This document shows, one piece after another, positions 33,976 through 44,096 of a DNA stretch of 64,000 nt (its first letter is position 1; each line of letters starts with the position of its first letter). The position numbers were made by a program, and so were the translations under genes. Where the stretch lies: positions 236,202-300,201 of the forward strand of contig NZ_VSDO01000004.1 in NCBI RefSeq assembly GCF_008084145.1. The letters are read 5' to 3'. The notes under the pieces were generated by a model that saw only the letters and a list, made by a program, of their open reading frames with translations, did no database searches and was not told where the DNA came from. This stretch comes from Paenibacillus faecis (GTDB taxonomy: Bacteria > Bacillota > Bacilli > Paenibacillales > Paenibacillaceae).

Positions 33976-36966
33976 TTGAAAAAGGACAAATGGTTATCAG
34001 CGGTTCTATCTTTCGTATTGTCGGCAAGCTTTGTGCTGACCTCCGCTTATACGGGAACGCAAGTTGCGTATGCAACGGATTCAATTGTGAATGTAGACAG
34101 TGTGGAAATAACCGGAGATGTTGAGGAAGTGTACGTGGGCGAATCCGTGCAGATGACCGCCCGAGTGCTGCCGACCAATTCCACAAATCAAGGAATTCAT
34201 TGGTCGGTTCTATATAGGGACGGGGTAGCGAACATCGATTCGGAGACCGGTATTTTGTGGGGAATTTATCCGGGAATCGTCGAGGTGTACGCCTTGGCCG
34301 ATGAGAACAATGTCATCCGGGCCACAAAGCAGATTATGGTTAAAGGGCAGACCTTGCCCACCAGCATGACGATTAGCAATCAAGAAAATACAACCCAAGT
34401 TACTTTGGGAGATTCTTTACACTTTATGGCGGATATACTGCCTGCCGACGCCTTTAACAAAAAGGTGGTTTGGTCAATCAACAACCTGCCGACGCCGGGG
34501 GTTGACGATCAGGGACAACCCGTGACTCTGCCGGGGGGCTACGGAAGCTTCGATGAGAATGGCGTACTGACCACAACGCAGACGGGTAGAGCCGAAGTAA
34601 TGGCCATATCCCTCGGCAATCCCAACCTGAGAAAAACGATGCAAATTGAAATTGTTCCGCCTCAGGTCGATGTGAGCGGAATTACGGTTTCTTCTTTGAC
34701 CGATGAAGTGTATACGGGGGGCAAGTTGTCTATGACTGCAACCGTTACCCCATCTAACGCGACGGACAAACGGGTAACCTGGAGTATAGTGCCTTTGGAC
34801 GGCCAAGCCTTGATTCACCCCGTTAGCGGTGAGGTCAGCGGGTTAACTCCCGGTCAAGTAAAGGTTGTCGCCACTTCGGTACAGAATCCGTTCCTTAGCG
34901 GAAGCAAGACCATTACGGTTAAGACGCCTCCGGCGATCCCCGTATCTTCCATTGCGATCACTTCGCCCGACACCGTTCAGGTTGAAAATACGTTGCAGTT
35001 GACCGCAAACGTGCAGCCGGACAGCGCCCATAACCGCGGTGTGACTTGGAGCGTGCAGAACGGAACGGGCTCGGCGACAGTGGATGCCGCTACCGGTCTG
35101 CTCACGGTAACGGGGGTTGGGAAGGTAACCGTCACCGCTACGGCGGCCGACGGCAGCGGTGTTTTTGCGACTCAGGAGATAACGGTGACGCCGATTCTAG
35201 TGAACGAGATTGTAGTGACGAGCGAAGGATCCACGGCCTCGGTCACTGCCGGAAACAAGCTTCAATTTGCGGCGGAGGTAAAACCGTCTAACGCGACCAA
35301 CAAGAACGTGATTTGGACGGTTGCGAATGAAACGGGCTCCGCAGTTATTTCCGACGTGGGCTTGTTGACCGCCAACACGGCGGGAACTGTAACCGTAAAA
35401 GCGACTGCCGCAGATGCCAGCCGCACCGTCGGCACATTCCATTTGACCATCCAGGCTGCGGCTCCGGGATCCAATCCCAACCCATCCGACGGCGGACCTA
35501 CCGGTGACGGCGGCTCCGGCGGGGGAAGCGGCGGCGGATCTAATGGCGGCGGATCTACCGGCGGGTCCGGTAGCGGCACTTCCGGCGGTTCAGGCGGCAA
35601 CACGACATCGGCACCTACACCAACACCGGCAGGCAACACCAAGGAGATTGAGGTCATTGTGGATATGGGCCAAGGTCAATCCGAAGTCTCCAAAGCGAAG
35701 ATTCAGCGTACCACCGGAACGGACGGGCTCGTCAAGGATCATGTAACCCTCGGCCGGGAGAAGGCGCAGGAAGCGGTGGACAAGGCCGTGGCCGCAAATC
35801 AGCCGACCGTGCGAGTCGTCATTCCGGACGAGAAGGACGAGGTCGGCGAGACCCAGGTCAACGTACCGGTTTCCGCGTTGAACGTCGTAAGCTCCGGGGG
35901 CAAAAACCTGGAGATTTATACGGAGAACGGCAGTGTACTCGTACCGAATGGTTCGCTGTTGAACTTCCCGGATGATTTGTATTTCCGATTGGTGCCGGTA
36001 AAACAAAAGTCCGAACAAGAGGTTATCCGCGACCGCGCCGTGAAAGAGCCGGTGGTTGCGACCATTTCAAAGGAACTGGCGCCATTCGTGGTGAGCCGTC
36101 CCATGACGATCGAAACCAATATGCAGAGCCGCCCGGTTACCCTGGTGCTGCCGCTGCGCGATGTAACTATACCGACCGGCGAGCAGGAGAAAAAGGCCTT
36201 CCTCGATTCGCTGGCGATTTATATCGAACATAGCGACGGATCGAAGGACTTGGTTCGCGGATCGGTTGTGGATTATGGAAACGGGGAGCAGGGGCTCCAG
36301 TTCCAGGTGAACAAATTCAGTACCTTTACCATCCTAAGCTGGGATGGAAAAGAGTTGACCACTCACCAGGCGTACATCAAAGGTTATCCGGACGGCACCT
36401 TTAAGCCCGATCAGTCTGTAACCCGGGCGGAAATGGCCATGATGCTGGCGCGGAACCTGGGCTATGCGGGTACGGCAAGCCGCGCGGTTTACCCGGATAT
36501 GGCGGACGGCTATTGGGCCAATGGAGCGATTTCGTTTGTAAAAGAGAAGAACCTGATGGTCGGGGACGAGCGCGGGAATTTCCGGCCGGAAGCGGCCGTA
36601 ACCCGCGCCGAAATGGCGGTGACTGCCGCCAGAATTAAACAACTGGCCCCAATGGGCGACGCGGAGGCAAGTACTGCCTTTAACGATATCCAGGGCCACT
36701 GGGCCGCCGGGTACGTCGCGGCGGGTAAAGCGTCCGGCGTGATCGCTGGCTACCAGGACAGCAGTTTTGCTCCATCGAAGGAGCTCACCCGTGCGGAGAC
36801 CGTCACAATCGTGAACCGGTTATTCGACCGCGGTCCTTTGTACGGCGTAGACAACCGGTTTTGGAGCGACGTAGATACCGCACACTGGGCCTATCAAAAT
36901 ATTATGGAAGCCTCCTACAGCCATGACTATGATGTCCGGGCCGAAGGCGGCGAGCAGGTGAAATAA
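33976..36966 (+). CDS. SLH-anchored surface protein with bacterial Ig-like (Big_2) repeats
   Basis: 996 aa, starting at TTG 33976 with AAGGAG 10 bp upstream. Signal peptide ends near TQVAYA. Five Big_2 modules follow (about 38-122, 125-222, 228-318, 322-405, 409-492), each with a PSNATNK-V-W-like motif. Next are a Gly/Ser-rich linker (about 497-552), a central region of about 240 residues I do not recognise, and three SLH domains (from about 795), with GYPDGTFKPDQSVTRAEMA and similar. SLH domains bind pyruvylated secondary wall polymer, so the protein sits on the cell surface. Possible roles are adhesion or carrying an unknown activity. It is followed by its own terminator and has no obvious link to the CRISPR locus upstream. 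Confidence 0.88.
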   Translation: MKKDKWLSAVLSFVLSASFVLTSAYTGTQVAYATDSIVNVDSVEITGDVEEVYVGESVQMTARVLPTNSTNQGIHWSVLYRDGVANIDSETGILWGIYPGIVEVYALADENNVIRATKQIMVKGQTLPTSMTISNQENTTQVTLGDSLHFMADILPADAFNKKVVWSINNLPTPGVDDQGQPVTLPGGYGSFDENGVLTTTQTGRAEVMAISLGNPNLRKTMQIEIVPPQVDVSGITVSSLTDEVYTGGKLSMTATVTPSNATDKRVTWSIVPLDGQALIHPVSGEVSGLTPGQVKVVATSVQNPFLSGSKTITVKTPPAIPVSSIAITSPDTVQVENTLQLTANVQPDSAHNRGVTWSVQNGTGSATVDAATGLLTVTGVGKVTVTATAADGSGVFATQEITVTPILVNEIVVTSEGSTASVTAGNKLQFAAEVKPSNATNKNVIWTVANETGSAVISDVGLLTANTAGTVTVKATAADASRTVGTFHLTIQAAAPGSNPNPSDGGPTGDGGSGGGSGGGSNGGGSTGGSGSGTSGGSGGNTTSAPTPTPAGNTKEIEVIVDMGQGQSEVSKAKIQRTTGTDGLVKDHVTLGREKAQEAVDKAVAANQPTVRVVIPDEKDEVGETQVNVPVSALNVVSSGGKNLEIYTENGSVLVPNGSLLNFPDDLYFRLVPVKQKSEQEVIRDRAVKEPVVATISKELAPFVVSRPMTIETNMQSRPVTLVLPLRDVTIPTGEQEKKAFLDSLAIYIEHSDGSKDLVRGSVVDYGNGEQGLQFQVNKFSTFTILSWDGKELTTHQAYIKGYPDGTFKPDQSVTRAEMAMMLARNLGYAGTASRAVYPDMADGYWANGAISFVKEKNLMVGDERGNFRPEAAVTRAEMAVTAARIKQLAPMGDAEASTAFNDIQGHWAAGYVAAGKASGVIAGYQDSSFAPSKELTRAETVTIVNRLFDRGPLYGVDNRFWSDVDTAHWAYQNIMEASYSHDYDVRAEGGEQVK

Positions 36967-36972
36967 TATAGA

Positions 36973-37012
36973 AGGGCTCCGGAGAAATGCCCGTCCGGAG
37001 CTCTTTCTTTTT
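36973..37012 (+). terminator. Rho-independent terminator of the SLH protein gene
   Basis: GCTCCGG and CCGGAGC form a 7-bp stem with a 12-nt loop, followed by TCTTTCTTTTT. Starts 7 bp after the stop codon. Confidence 0.8.
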
Positions 37013-37063
37013 CCGCATATGTTACAATGGCAATAAATTAAATCAGAGATTGGAGAACCTACC

Positions 37064-37414
37064 ATGTCTAATTTGCCCAACTGTCCGCAGTGCGGATCGG
37101 AGTATACCTATGAGGACGGTAGTCTATTGGTTTGTCCGGAGTGTGCCCATGAGTGGATGCCCGGGGCCGAGAGCGGGACGGAGCCGGTTGAGGGTGCCAA
37201 AACGGTCAAGGATGCCAACGGAAACGTGCTGCAGGATGGCGACTCGGTAACGATCATCAAGGATTTGAAGGTGAAGGGGAGCTCGTCCGTTTTGAAAATA
37301 GGAACGAAGGTCAAGAGTATTCGGCTGATCGAGGACGGAGACCACAACATCGATTGCAAAATCGACGGATTCGGGGCGATGAAGCTTAAATCGGAGTTTG
37401 TGAAGAAGGCTTAA
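37064..37414 (+). CDS. yjdM: PhnA/YjdM-family zinc-ribbon protein
   Basis: 116 aa with TTGGAG before the ATG. N-terminal zinc ribbon [20 protein letters not shown] (two CxxC pairs), then the PhnA domain with [39 protein letters not shown] and [20 protein letters not shown]. This small soluble family was named for a link to alkylphosphonate use in E. coli, but its function is unsettled and it is not the phosphonoacetate hydrolase of the same name. Single gene with a GC-rich terminator-like hairpin after it. Confidence 0.9.
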   Translation: MSNLPNCPQCGSEYTYEDGSLLVCPECAHEWMPGAESGTEPVEGAKTVKDANGNVLQDGDSVTIIKDLKVKGSSSVLKIGTKVKSIRLIEDGDHNIDCKIDGFGAMKLKSEFVKKA

Positions 37415-37443
37415 ACGGAGAATTTTAAATCGTTTGGAAGACT

Positions 37444-37472
37444 GGGGGCGCGGAGCGCGGCCCCTTGTTTTT
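37444..37472 (+). terminator. Probable terminator of the PhnA-like gene
   Basis: GGGGGCGC and GCGCGGCCCC form an imperfect GC-rich stem followed by TTGTTTTT. Confidence 0.55.
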
Positions 37473-37544
37473 AGTGGCTTTAGCCAGTTAATCACGAGAA
37501 GCGTGCGAAACAAAAAACACCTGCTATGAAGGGTGGTGTAGTGA

Positions 37545-37768
37545 CTTCCAACTCCAAAAGGATGCAAATTTGCAGGTATTTAGGCCGATTTGCGAGGGGG
37601 ATGCGGAAAAAGATGCAAATCTGCAGGAATTTCTAGCGATTTTAGAGAAACGAGCCGGTTTCGTCAAAAATTCCTGCAGATTTGCAGGAATTTTGAAATT
37701 TTTGGCCCCGAACTAGAAAAAGCATGCAGATTTGCAGGAATTCTATATAATCAAGGTTGCCTGAAGGG
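37545..37768 (+). repeat. Intergenic palindromic repeat, family B, copy 1
   Basis: 224 bp, closely matching 44389-44612 in the same orientation. Contains five blocks around GATGCAAATTTGCAGG, GATGCAAATCTGCAGGAATT and the inverse ATTCCTGCAGATTTGCAGGA, with ACGAGCCGGTTTCG in the centre. No coding potential. The two copies bracket the AraC/ABC transporter cluster. The rest of 37415-37958 holds the PhnA-like terminator and no gene. Confidence 0.88.
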
Positions 37769-37958
37769 ACTAGTAATAAACGCACCCCTTCAGAGGTAGG
37801 CAAAAGCGGCAACGGCATAAGTAGCTATTTCCGCAGCCACGGCTAACGAACCTCAGTTTGGGTCCGCGCTCACGAGGCGAAATTCGCTCTATTGCCAATC
37901 CCCCACCCCGACGCTACGATAAAAAAGATGGCAGTTAGAATAGGAAGGTGGGACCGGA

Positions 37959-40238
37959 TTGGGAAGAAGCAAGGTGAATTTGCTGACGAAGCTGTTGATT
38001 TCTTATCTGCTCGTACTGCTGTTTCCGGTGATGATTCTGTTGTTTTACTACTATCCGTACTCGGCGGAGGTCGTGAAGCAGAAGGAGCTGGACTGGAACG
38101 CCCATATTACGGAGCAGTTCATGACTTCCATGGACACGTTCACGCGCTATGTCTACAATCTGCCGTTCGAGCTGGTGCAGAACCGCGAGTTCAGAATGTA
38201 CCAGGCGGAGGAGATCGACTATCAGCGGGTGCTGATTGCCAATGAGATGAAAAAATACAACGCGACCGATGCGTTCATCTACAACACCTTGCTGTACGTA
38301 AAGAACATCGGTTATTTGTTCTCTAAAACTGGAAGCGCATACATGCTGGAGGATATGGCGAAACCGGGGGTCGGTTTTTACTACGAAAATTGGCCGTACG
38401 AGGATTTGGTGGAGACGCTGGATACGCTGGACGCCACGATCGTCCGGCCCGTGGAGGATGTGGTTATTCCGGGGAATAACCGGATGCGGATGCTGACCTT
38501 CCTGCAGCCGCTCCCGGTCGGCGGCTCCCATTCTCCCGGCGCGGTGCTGATCATGGTCCGGGAGGATACGATTCTCCGCATGATGAAGTCGGTGTCGGAA
38601 ACGTATCGCGGGGAGTTTTTTATATTTGACGGACAGGGAAAACCGCTGGTGGCTTCCAACGGGTCGTTGTACCGCAGCTCGGACGACTTGTCCCGGCTGG
38701 TGGACGGGATGGGTCAGACGGCCGGCCCCGTCTCCGGCATTCACAAGATCAACGGCGTCTCCTATCTCGTGTCGGCGACGGTATCGGAAAAGAACGGGTG
38801 GAAGTACGTCAGCATGCTCCCGGAATCGGCAACCTTGCAGGGCATTCGCACGATTCAGCGGAACACGGCGCTCCTGGTCGGACTGATTCTTTTGCTGGAA
38901 GTGATTGTGATCTACGTTTCGATCCGCAAAAACTACCACCCGATCAAACGGCTGGTCGAGGTGGCCACGGCGCTTTTTGAACCGGGAGCCTCCAAGCCGA
39001 TGAACGAAATCGAGACGATTCGTTATACCCTGAACGGACTGTCCGCGGCCAACAGCCGGCTGGACGAGGAGGTCAAGGGGACGCTGCCCTTTATGCGGGA
39101 CAATGTCCTGCTTGAGCTGGTGAACGGCCATTTCACGGCCTGGTCGGAGTTTGAGCGGGAAGCGGTCCGGGCGGGAATTGTCCTGAACGGCCCCATGTTA
39201 ACCGTAGCCGTCTTCTCCTGCGAAGCCGAGCGGGGCGGGGAGACGAACCGGGTGCTTGAATTTTGCAAAGCCCGGGAGTCCGAGCTGCCCGAAGGGATGC
39301 GGGGATACTTTTTCAAAAGTATGTATCATCACGAAATCATCCTGGTCTGCTCGCATGAAGCGGACGTTCCGGCGAAAGCGCATCTGGCGCGGCTGCAGGA
39401 CGCGCTCCAGGCCAACATAGGGGAGAAGACCCTCGTCGGAATCGGCAGTCCGGCGGAAGCCCGCTGTCCCCACGGGGCGCACGTTTCCTATTTGCAGGCG
39501 CTGCGGACGGTGGAGCAGCTTCGGCTCGGCGGCACTTCCCGAATTCTCTCCTTTGAGGAAATCGAGGTATCCCCGTCCGGCACGGTTTCTTATTTCGCCG
39601 AACTGCTGCAGTCCCTGGAATTGTCCATCCTGAAAAATGAAGCCGCCCAAGTGGAGTCGCTGGTTGAGCGCATCATCGGGTATATCGGCGGGGAGGGGCT
39701 GTCCCCGCACATGCTGCGCAGCGTCTATTTGAACACGGCCAGCGTGATTTTTAACGGGCTGCAGCGCTTCCGCGATGACGATCAGCGCTTGCTGCGCCTG
39801 ACGGATGCCGCCTTTCAGCCGCGCTATACGCTGGAACAAATGACGGGGATACTGCGGGAGAGCAGCGCCAAGCTCTGCGAGATGATCCGGGAGACGCTGC
39901 CCGCGTCCCCCCGTTCGGCCGACCGGGAGGATATCCTCGCGGTTCTCGAAGCGAAATGCCTGGACCCCAACTGCTCCCTGCAGCTCATGGCCGACCACTT
40001 CGGGATGTCGGTTTCGAATTTCAGCCACCATTTCAAAAAAACGGTGGGGCAAAACTTCAAAGAAACCCTCGACCGCCTCCGGATTCAGAAGTCCGCGCAA
40101 CTGCTTCGGGAGAGCGAGGAAGCGTTGGATGCGATCGCGGTCCAAGTCGGGTTTACCAATACTTCGAGTTTTATCCGAACCTTTAAAAAAATCGTGGGCA
40201 CCACCCCCGGGCAATACCGTCAAACTCACCGAAGCTGA
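37959..40238 (+). CDS. AraC-family regulator with transmembrane sensor domain
   Basis: 759 aa, starting at TTG 37959 with AGGAAGGTGGG upstream. TM1 (about 9-29: LLISYLLVLLFPVMILLFYY), an extracellular Cache-like sensing region (about 33-300), TM2 (about 303-322: LLVGLILLLEVIVIYVSI), a HAMP-like linker, a long cytoplasmic region and a C-terminal double helix-turn-helix AraC domain (about 660-757), with LQLMADHFGMSVSNFSHHFK and AIAVQVGFTNTSSFIRTFKK. This one-protein sensor/activator type is common in Paenibacillus next to polysaccharide-uptake genes. Here it directly precedes an LplA-type binding protein and two permeases, which it most likely controls in response to an external oligosaccharide. 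Confidence 0.92.
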   Translation: MGRSKVNLLTKLLISYLLVLLFPVMILLFYYYPYSAEVVKQKELDWNAHITEQFMTSMDTFTRYVYNLPFELVQNREFRMYQAEEIDYQRVLIANEMKKYNATDAFIYNTLLYVKNIGYLFSKTGSAYMLEDMAKPGVGFYYENWPYEDLVETLDTLDATIVRPVEDVVIPGNNRMRMLTFLQPLPVGGSHSPGAVLIMVREDTILRMMKSVSETYRGEFFIFDGQGKPLVASNGSLYRSSDDLSRLVDGMGQTAGPVSGIHKINGVSYLVSATVSEKNGWKYVSMLPESATLQGIRTIQRNTALLVGLILLLEVIVIYVSIRKNYHPIKRLVEVATALFEPGASKPMNEIETIRYTLNGLSAANSRLDEEVKGTLPFMRDNVLLELVNGHFTAWSEFEREAVRAGIVLNGPMLTVAVFSCEAERGGETNRVLEFCKARESELPEGMRGYFFKSMYHHEIILVCSHEADVPAKAHLARLQDALQANIGEKTLVGIGSPAEARCPHGAHVSYLQALRTVEQLRLGGTSRILSFEEIEVSPSGTVSYFAELLQSLELSILKNEAAQVESLVERIIGYIGGEGLSPHMLRSVYLNTASVIFNGLQRFRDDDQRLLRLTDAAFQPRYTLEQMTGILRESSAKLCEMIRETLPASPRSADREDILAVLEAKCLDPNCSLQLMADHFGMSVSNFSHHFKKTVGQNFKETLDRLRIQKSAQLLRESEEALDAIAVQVGFTNTSSFIRTFKKIVGTTPGQYRQTHRS

Positions 40239-40259
40239 GTCCCGAGCCGCCGAGGCCGC

Positions 40260-40286
40260 AACCGAAAAGCGCCGCAGCGGTTTTTT
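40260..40286 (+). terminator. Weak terminator after the AraC-type regulator gene
   Basis: AACCG and CGGTT with a GC-rich partly self-pairing interior, followed by TTTTTT. Short stem; position 22 bp after the stop supports it. Confidence 0.45.
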
Positions 40287-40354
40287 GGCGATTAGGCGTG
40301 CGATTTAGAACCTTCATTTTTTGAAGATCCACAAAATTTGAATCCCTTGCTGCG

Positions 40355-40368
40355 ATTAAACGCTTTCA
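40355..40368. promoter_or_regulatory. cre-like site upstream of the LplA-type operon
   Basis: ATTAAACGCTTTCA matches TGWAANCGNTNWCA at 12 of 14 positions. Located about 150 bp upstream of the binding-protein start, in the 275-bp gap after the regulator. Consistent with carbon catabolite control of a sugar importer. Confidence 0.5.
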
Positions 40369-40513
40369 AAAATTGTAAACCGGCGAAAAACTGCCCGTAT
40401 ACGCGGCCCGGAACCTCCCGTTACAGTCATAGGTGCCGGCTTAAGCCAGGCGAAACTGTGGCAGCGATCCACAAAAATCGATGTGCCCAAATTCAACGTG
40501 TGGAGGTAGAGAA

Positions 40514-42127
40514 ATGCGAAAAAAGGTAACCGTTTTCACGTCGTTCGTCATCATCGCGGCCATGCTGTTGTCCGGGTGCGGCTCGGGAGGAGCAAGCAAC
40601 AAGGCTTCGGAGGCGGCCGGAGAGGCGTCGGGAGAGAAGGTCAAGCTGACGGCGATTATGACGAAGCATCCGCTCACCAAGCCGCTGAAGGAAATGGAAT
40701 GGCTGCGGCAGGTGGAAGAAGCCGCGGGGGTAGAGATCGAATGGCAGGAGATCACGTCCGACTGGGGGCAAAAAAAAGGAACGATGCTGGCCAGCGGCGA
40801 TATTCCGGACCTGTTCATCGGACCGAATGTCATTACGGATGCCGACTTCGCCCAGTTCCAGGGGTTGTTCCAGGATCTGTCCACGATGCTGGATCAGGCG
40901 CCGAATGTACAGACCATGTTTAAGGAAAAACCGGAAACCAAACTCATCGCCACGCAGCCGGACGGAAAAATTTACGGGCTTCCGAAGTATCAGCGTTTCT
41001 GGCCTTCGTCCGCCCAACGACAGTACATCAACCAAAAGTGGCTGGATGAACTGGGTCTCGACATGCCGACGACCTGGGATGAGCTGTATGAGGTGCTCGT
41101 CGCGTTTAAAGAGAAGGATGCCAACGGCAACGGGGATCCGAACGACGAGATCCCGATGGATTGGCCGGGCGGCATCGGCGGCTACTTCAATCCGGCGGTA
41201 CTGCTCGGCAGCATGGGCGTCACCCTGTCCGACGGGAACGCGGAGGGCTATTTCGTTGAAGGCGGCCAGGTGAAGAATTTTCTGATCGATGACCGCTACA
41301 AAACGATGGTCGCCTTCCTGAACAAACTGTACAAGGCCGGCTTAATCAATAAGGAAGTGTTTACCCATGATTATACGAAGTTCCAGTCGGTCGCCCGCGG
41401 CGAGGGAGATATCGCAAAGGTCGGGTTCACCTGGGGCTGGGTGGCCTCGGACCGTTTCGGGGAACAGCTTGCCCCGCAGTACGCGTCCATGTCTCCGCTG
41501 AAGGTTTCCGCCGATTATACCGGGAAGCTGGGCTGGAGTTACGACCATTACAACCTGAACTACGGTGTGAACCATATCGTGATGTCGGCCAAAACCAAGC
41601 ATAAGGAAGCGGCCATGCGGTTTATCAACGAAATGTACGATCCGAAGGTGGGCATGCAGGTGCTGTTCGGTTCCATCGGCCCGAATATCAAGGATAACGG
41701 AGACGGCAGCTATACCGTTCTGCCTCCGGCGAAGGCGGAGATGGACCCGGGAACCTGGAAATGGACGTCCACGATGGCGGACCATGGCGCTTTTTATATC
41801 CCGGATTCCTTGAAGCTGACGCTCGGCAAAGATATGCAGGAAGTGCTTACGCAGTCCGAACCCTTGAAAGAGGCGCAGGAGATCGATTTGGACAACGATA
41901 TCTTCCCCGCCCTGTTCATTAAGTACTCTACGATGGACAACAACATCCTTAGTTTGAACAATACCAACGTGATGAATCTGGCCGATTCCAGCTTCGCCAA
42001 ATGGGTGACCAAAGGCGGGATCGAGGCGGAATGGGACGCTTACGTGAAGGAGGCCCAAAAGGCCGGCATCACACAGAACCTTGAAATCATGCAGAAGTAC
42101 TACGAGGAATACAAAAGCAAGCAGTAA
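40514..42127 (+). CDS. LplA-type ABC transporter substrate-binding lipoprotein
   Basis: 537 aa from ATG 40514 (GGAGG 8 bp upstream); in-frame ATG 40481 adds a non-signal leader and is rejected. Lipobox LLSGC (C22), then an acidic low-complexity linker. The family 1-like body has LTAIMTKHPLTKPLKEMEWL, PDLFIGPN, a KIYGLPKYQRFWPSS segment and TWDELYEVLVAFKEKDANGN. Binds a sugar or oligosaccharide outside the membrane. In Paenibacillus such proteins act with LplB- and YtcP-like permeases, both of which follow here; no ATPase gene is present, so a shared MsmX-type ATPase is expected. Substrate unknown, plausibly a hemicellulose-derived oligosaccharide given the enzymes elsewhere in the window. Confidence 0.92.
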   Translation: MRKKVTVFTSFVIIAAMLLSGCGSGGASNKASEAAGEASGEKVKLTAIMTKHPLTKPLKEMEWLRQVEEAAGVEIEWQEITSDWGQKKGTMLASGDIPDLFIGPNVITDADFAQFQGLFQDLSTMLDQAPNVQTMFKEKPETKLIATQPDGKIYGLPKYQRFWPSSAQRQYINQKWLDELGLDMPTTWDELYEVLVAFKEKDANGNGDPNDEIPMDWPGGIGGYFNPAVLLGSMGVTLSDGNAEGYFVEGGQVKNFLIDDRYKTMVAFLNKLYKAGLINKEVFTHDYTKFQSVARGEGDIAKVGFTWGWVASDRFGEQLAPQYASMSPLKVSADYTGKLGWSYDHYNLNYGVNHIVMSAKTKHKEAAMRFINEMYDPKVGMQVLFGSIGPNIKDNGDGSYTVLPPAKAEMDPGTWKWTSTMADHGAFYIPDSLKLTLGKDMQEVLTQSEPLKEAQEIDLDNDIFPALFIKYSTMDNNILSLNNTNVMNLADSSFAKWVTKGGIEAEWDAYVKEAQKAGITQNLEIMQKYYEEYKSKQ

Positions 42128-42139
42128 GGGGGAGATGTT

Positions 42140-43051
42140 ATGCCGTCCCGCAAAGGACTTCAGGTTCTGAAACGCGATTATCAGCTGTGGATTATGATCC
42201 TGCCCGCTATTATCGTGGTTCTGATTTTCAACTACATTCCCATGTACGGGATTCAGCTGGCTTTTCGCGATTATGATTTCAGCAAAGGGCTGACCGGCGG
42301 CGAATGGCGGGGGCTGGCGTACTTTCAACAGTTTATCGACAGCTACCTGTTCACCGACCTGATGCGAAACACGTTTATGATCAGCCTGGCGAGCATCGTG
42401 CTCGGCTTTCCGGCTCCCATTGTTCTGGCGCTCATCTTAAACCAAATCCGGCGCAAAAAAATGAAGCAGCTCATGCAGACGACGGTGTACCTGCCGCATT
42501 TTATTTCGGTCATCGTGCTCGTGGGGATGCTGAACGTGCTGCTGTCCTCCGAAACCGGGGTGGTCGGGCATTTCATGAAATCGATCGGGCTGGGGCATAT
42601 CAATCTGCTGGCTTCCACCTCCACGTTCATCCCGGTCTATGTGCTGTCCGACATTTGGCAGCATTGCGGCTGGAACAGCATCATTTATCTGGCCGCGTTG
42701 TCCACGATCGATCCCCAGCTGTACGACGCGGCCAAAATCGACGGCGCCAGCCGGTGGCAGACGATCCGCTACGTCGATATTCCGGCGCTTGTACCGGCGA
42801 TTATCATTCTGTTCATCCTCAGTATGGGGAATATTCTCAGCACCGGCTTCGAGAAAATATTCCTGATGCAGAACTCGCTGAACCTCCCGGTCTCCGAGGT
42901 GATCGCCACCTACGTGTACAAGATCGGGATCGTCTCCAACCAGTTCAGCCTGGCCTCGGCGATCGGCCTGTTCAATACGCTGATTAACTTCGTGTTCCTG
43001 TTCGCCATGAACGCGATTTCCAAACGGGCTTCACAGACCAGCCTCTTTTAA
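42140..43051 (+). CDS. LplB-like sugar ABC transporter permease
   Basis: 303 aa with about six membrane helices; 12 bp after the binding-protein stop, with GGGGGAG upstream. The N-terminus (RDYQLWIMILPAIIVVLIFN followed by YIPMYGIQLAFRDY) is characteristic of LplB/YteP-type permeases. The EAA loop reads YDAAKIDGASRWQTIRYVDI. Pairs with the next gene product to form the channel for a carbohydrate. Confidence 0.93.
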   Translation: MPSRKGLQVLKRDYQLWIMILPAIIVVLIFNYIPMYGIQLAFRDYDFSKGLTGGEWRGLAYFQQFIDSYLFTDLMRNTFMISLASIVLGFPAPIVLALILNQIRRKKMKQLMQTTVYLPHFISVIVLVGMLNVLLSSETGVVGHFMKSIGLGHINLLASTSTFIPVYVLSDIWQHCGWNSIIYLAALSTIDPQLYDAAKIDGASRWQTIRYVDIPALVPAIIILFILSMGNILSTGFEKIFLMQNSLNLPVSEVIATYVYKIGIVSNQFSLASAIGLFNTLINFVFLFAMNAISKRASQTSLF

Positions 43052-43084
43052 AATGACAAAAAACGAGAGAAAGGAGGACCTGCT

Positions 43085-44011
43085 ATGGAGCTGGCCAGAA
43101 CGCGGGCGGGCAAAGCGTTGAGCGGACCGCGGACCGGAGGAAAAGACCTCGTCTTTAAAGTGGTGCTCGGGTTCATCTGCACCGTCATCTTTTTGCTGAT
43201 CGTATATCCGCTGTACTTTATCGTCATCGCCTCTTTCAGCGATTCAACCCTCGTCTCGACGGGCAAGGTGTTGTTCTACCCCAAAGGGATCAGCTTCTTC
43301 GGATACCAGGAGATTTTCAAGGATGCCCGGATTTGGACCGGATACCGCAACACGGTGTTCTACACGTTATTCGGGACGCTGGTCAACATGGTGTTTACGA
43401 TGCCGGCCGCTTACGTGCTGTCCCGGCGGGAATTCCGGGCGAGACGGGTAATCATGTTTCTTTTTGTGGTGACGATGTTCTTCAACGGCGGCCTGATCCC
43501 GACTTACTTGTTGATGAAAGACCTGCATATGACCAACACGATCTGGGTCTTTATTCTTCCGTTCTGTGTGAACGTGTTTTATCTGATCATCGCCCGGACG
43601 TTTTTTGAAAACTCGCTGCCGCAGGAGCTGCATGAAGCGGCGGTCATCGACGGCTGCTCGCATTTCACCTTTTTCTTCAAGGTGGCCTTGCCGTTGTCCA
43701 AGGCGCTGATTTCCGTCATCGGCCTCTATTATCTGGTCGGGCATTGGAACGATTTCTTTACGGCTTTGATTTACATCCGCGATAATGAGCTGCAGCCGCT
43801 GCAGATCATTTTGCGGGACATCCTGCTGTCCAACCAGGTGTTTGCCGGCGGGGCGGGCACCGGCGGTGACGGCGGGGGCTACGCGCAGCGGTATGCCGAC
43901 CAGATCAAGTACGGCGTGATTATCGTCTCCACGCTGCCGATCTTAATTATCTATCCGTTTATTCAGAAGTATTTTGAGAAAGGCGTGATGATCGGGTCGA
44001 TCAAGGGATAA
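43085..44011 (+). CDS. YtcP/CytR-like sugar ABC transporter permease
   Basis: 308 aa with AAAGGAGG upstream, about six helices. FVVTMFFNGGLIPTYLLMKD and the EAA loop HEAAVIDGCSHFTFFFKVAL are typical of YtcP-group permeases. Most family members end in YPFIQKYFEKGVMIGSIKG, as here. Partner of the LplB-like permease; the transport ATPase must be encoded elsewhere. Confidence 0.93.
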   Translation: MELARTRAGKALSGPRTGGKDLVFKVVLGFICTVIFLLIVYPLYFIVIASFSDSTLVSTGKVLFYPKGISFFGYQEIFKDARIWTGYRNTVFYTLFGTLVNMVFTMPAAYVLSRREFRARRVIMFLFVVTMFFNGGLIPTYLLMKDLHMTNTIWVFILPFCVNVFYLIIARTFFENSLPQELHEAAVIDGCSHFTFFFKVALPLSKALISVIGLYYLVGHWNDFFTALIYIRDNELQPLQIILRDILLSNQVFAGGAGTGGDGGGYAQRYADQIKYGVIIVSTLPILIIYPFIQKYFEKGVMIGSIKG

Positions 44012-44096
44012 GGGCAACTTGCAGCTCGCGGCTTGCGACTTGCATAAAATCCGGCTTGATCACAAAAACTGGTCAAAAAGGCCGGGAGTGAACGCG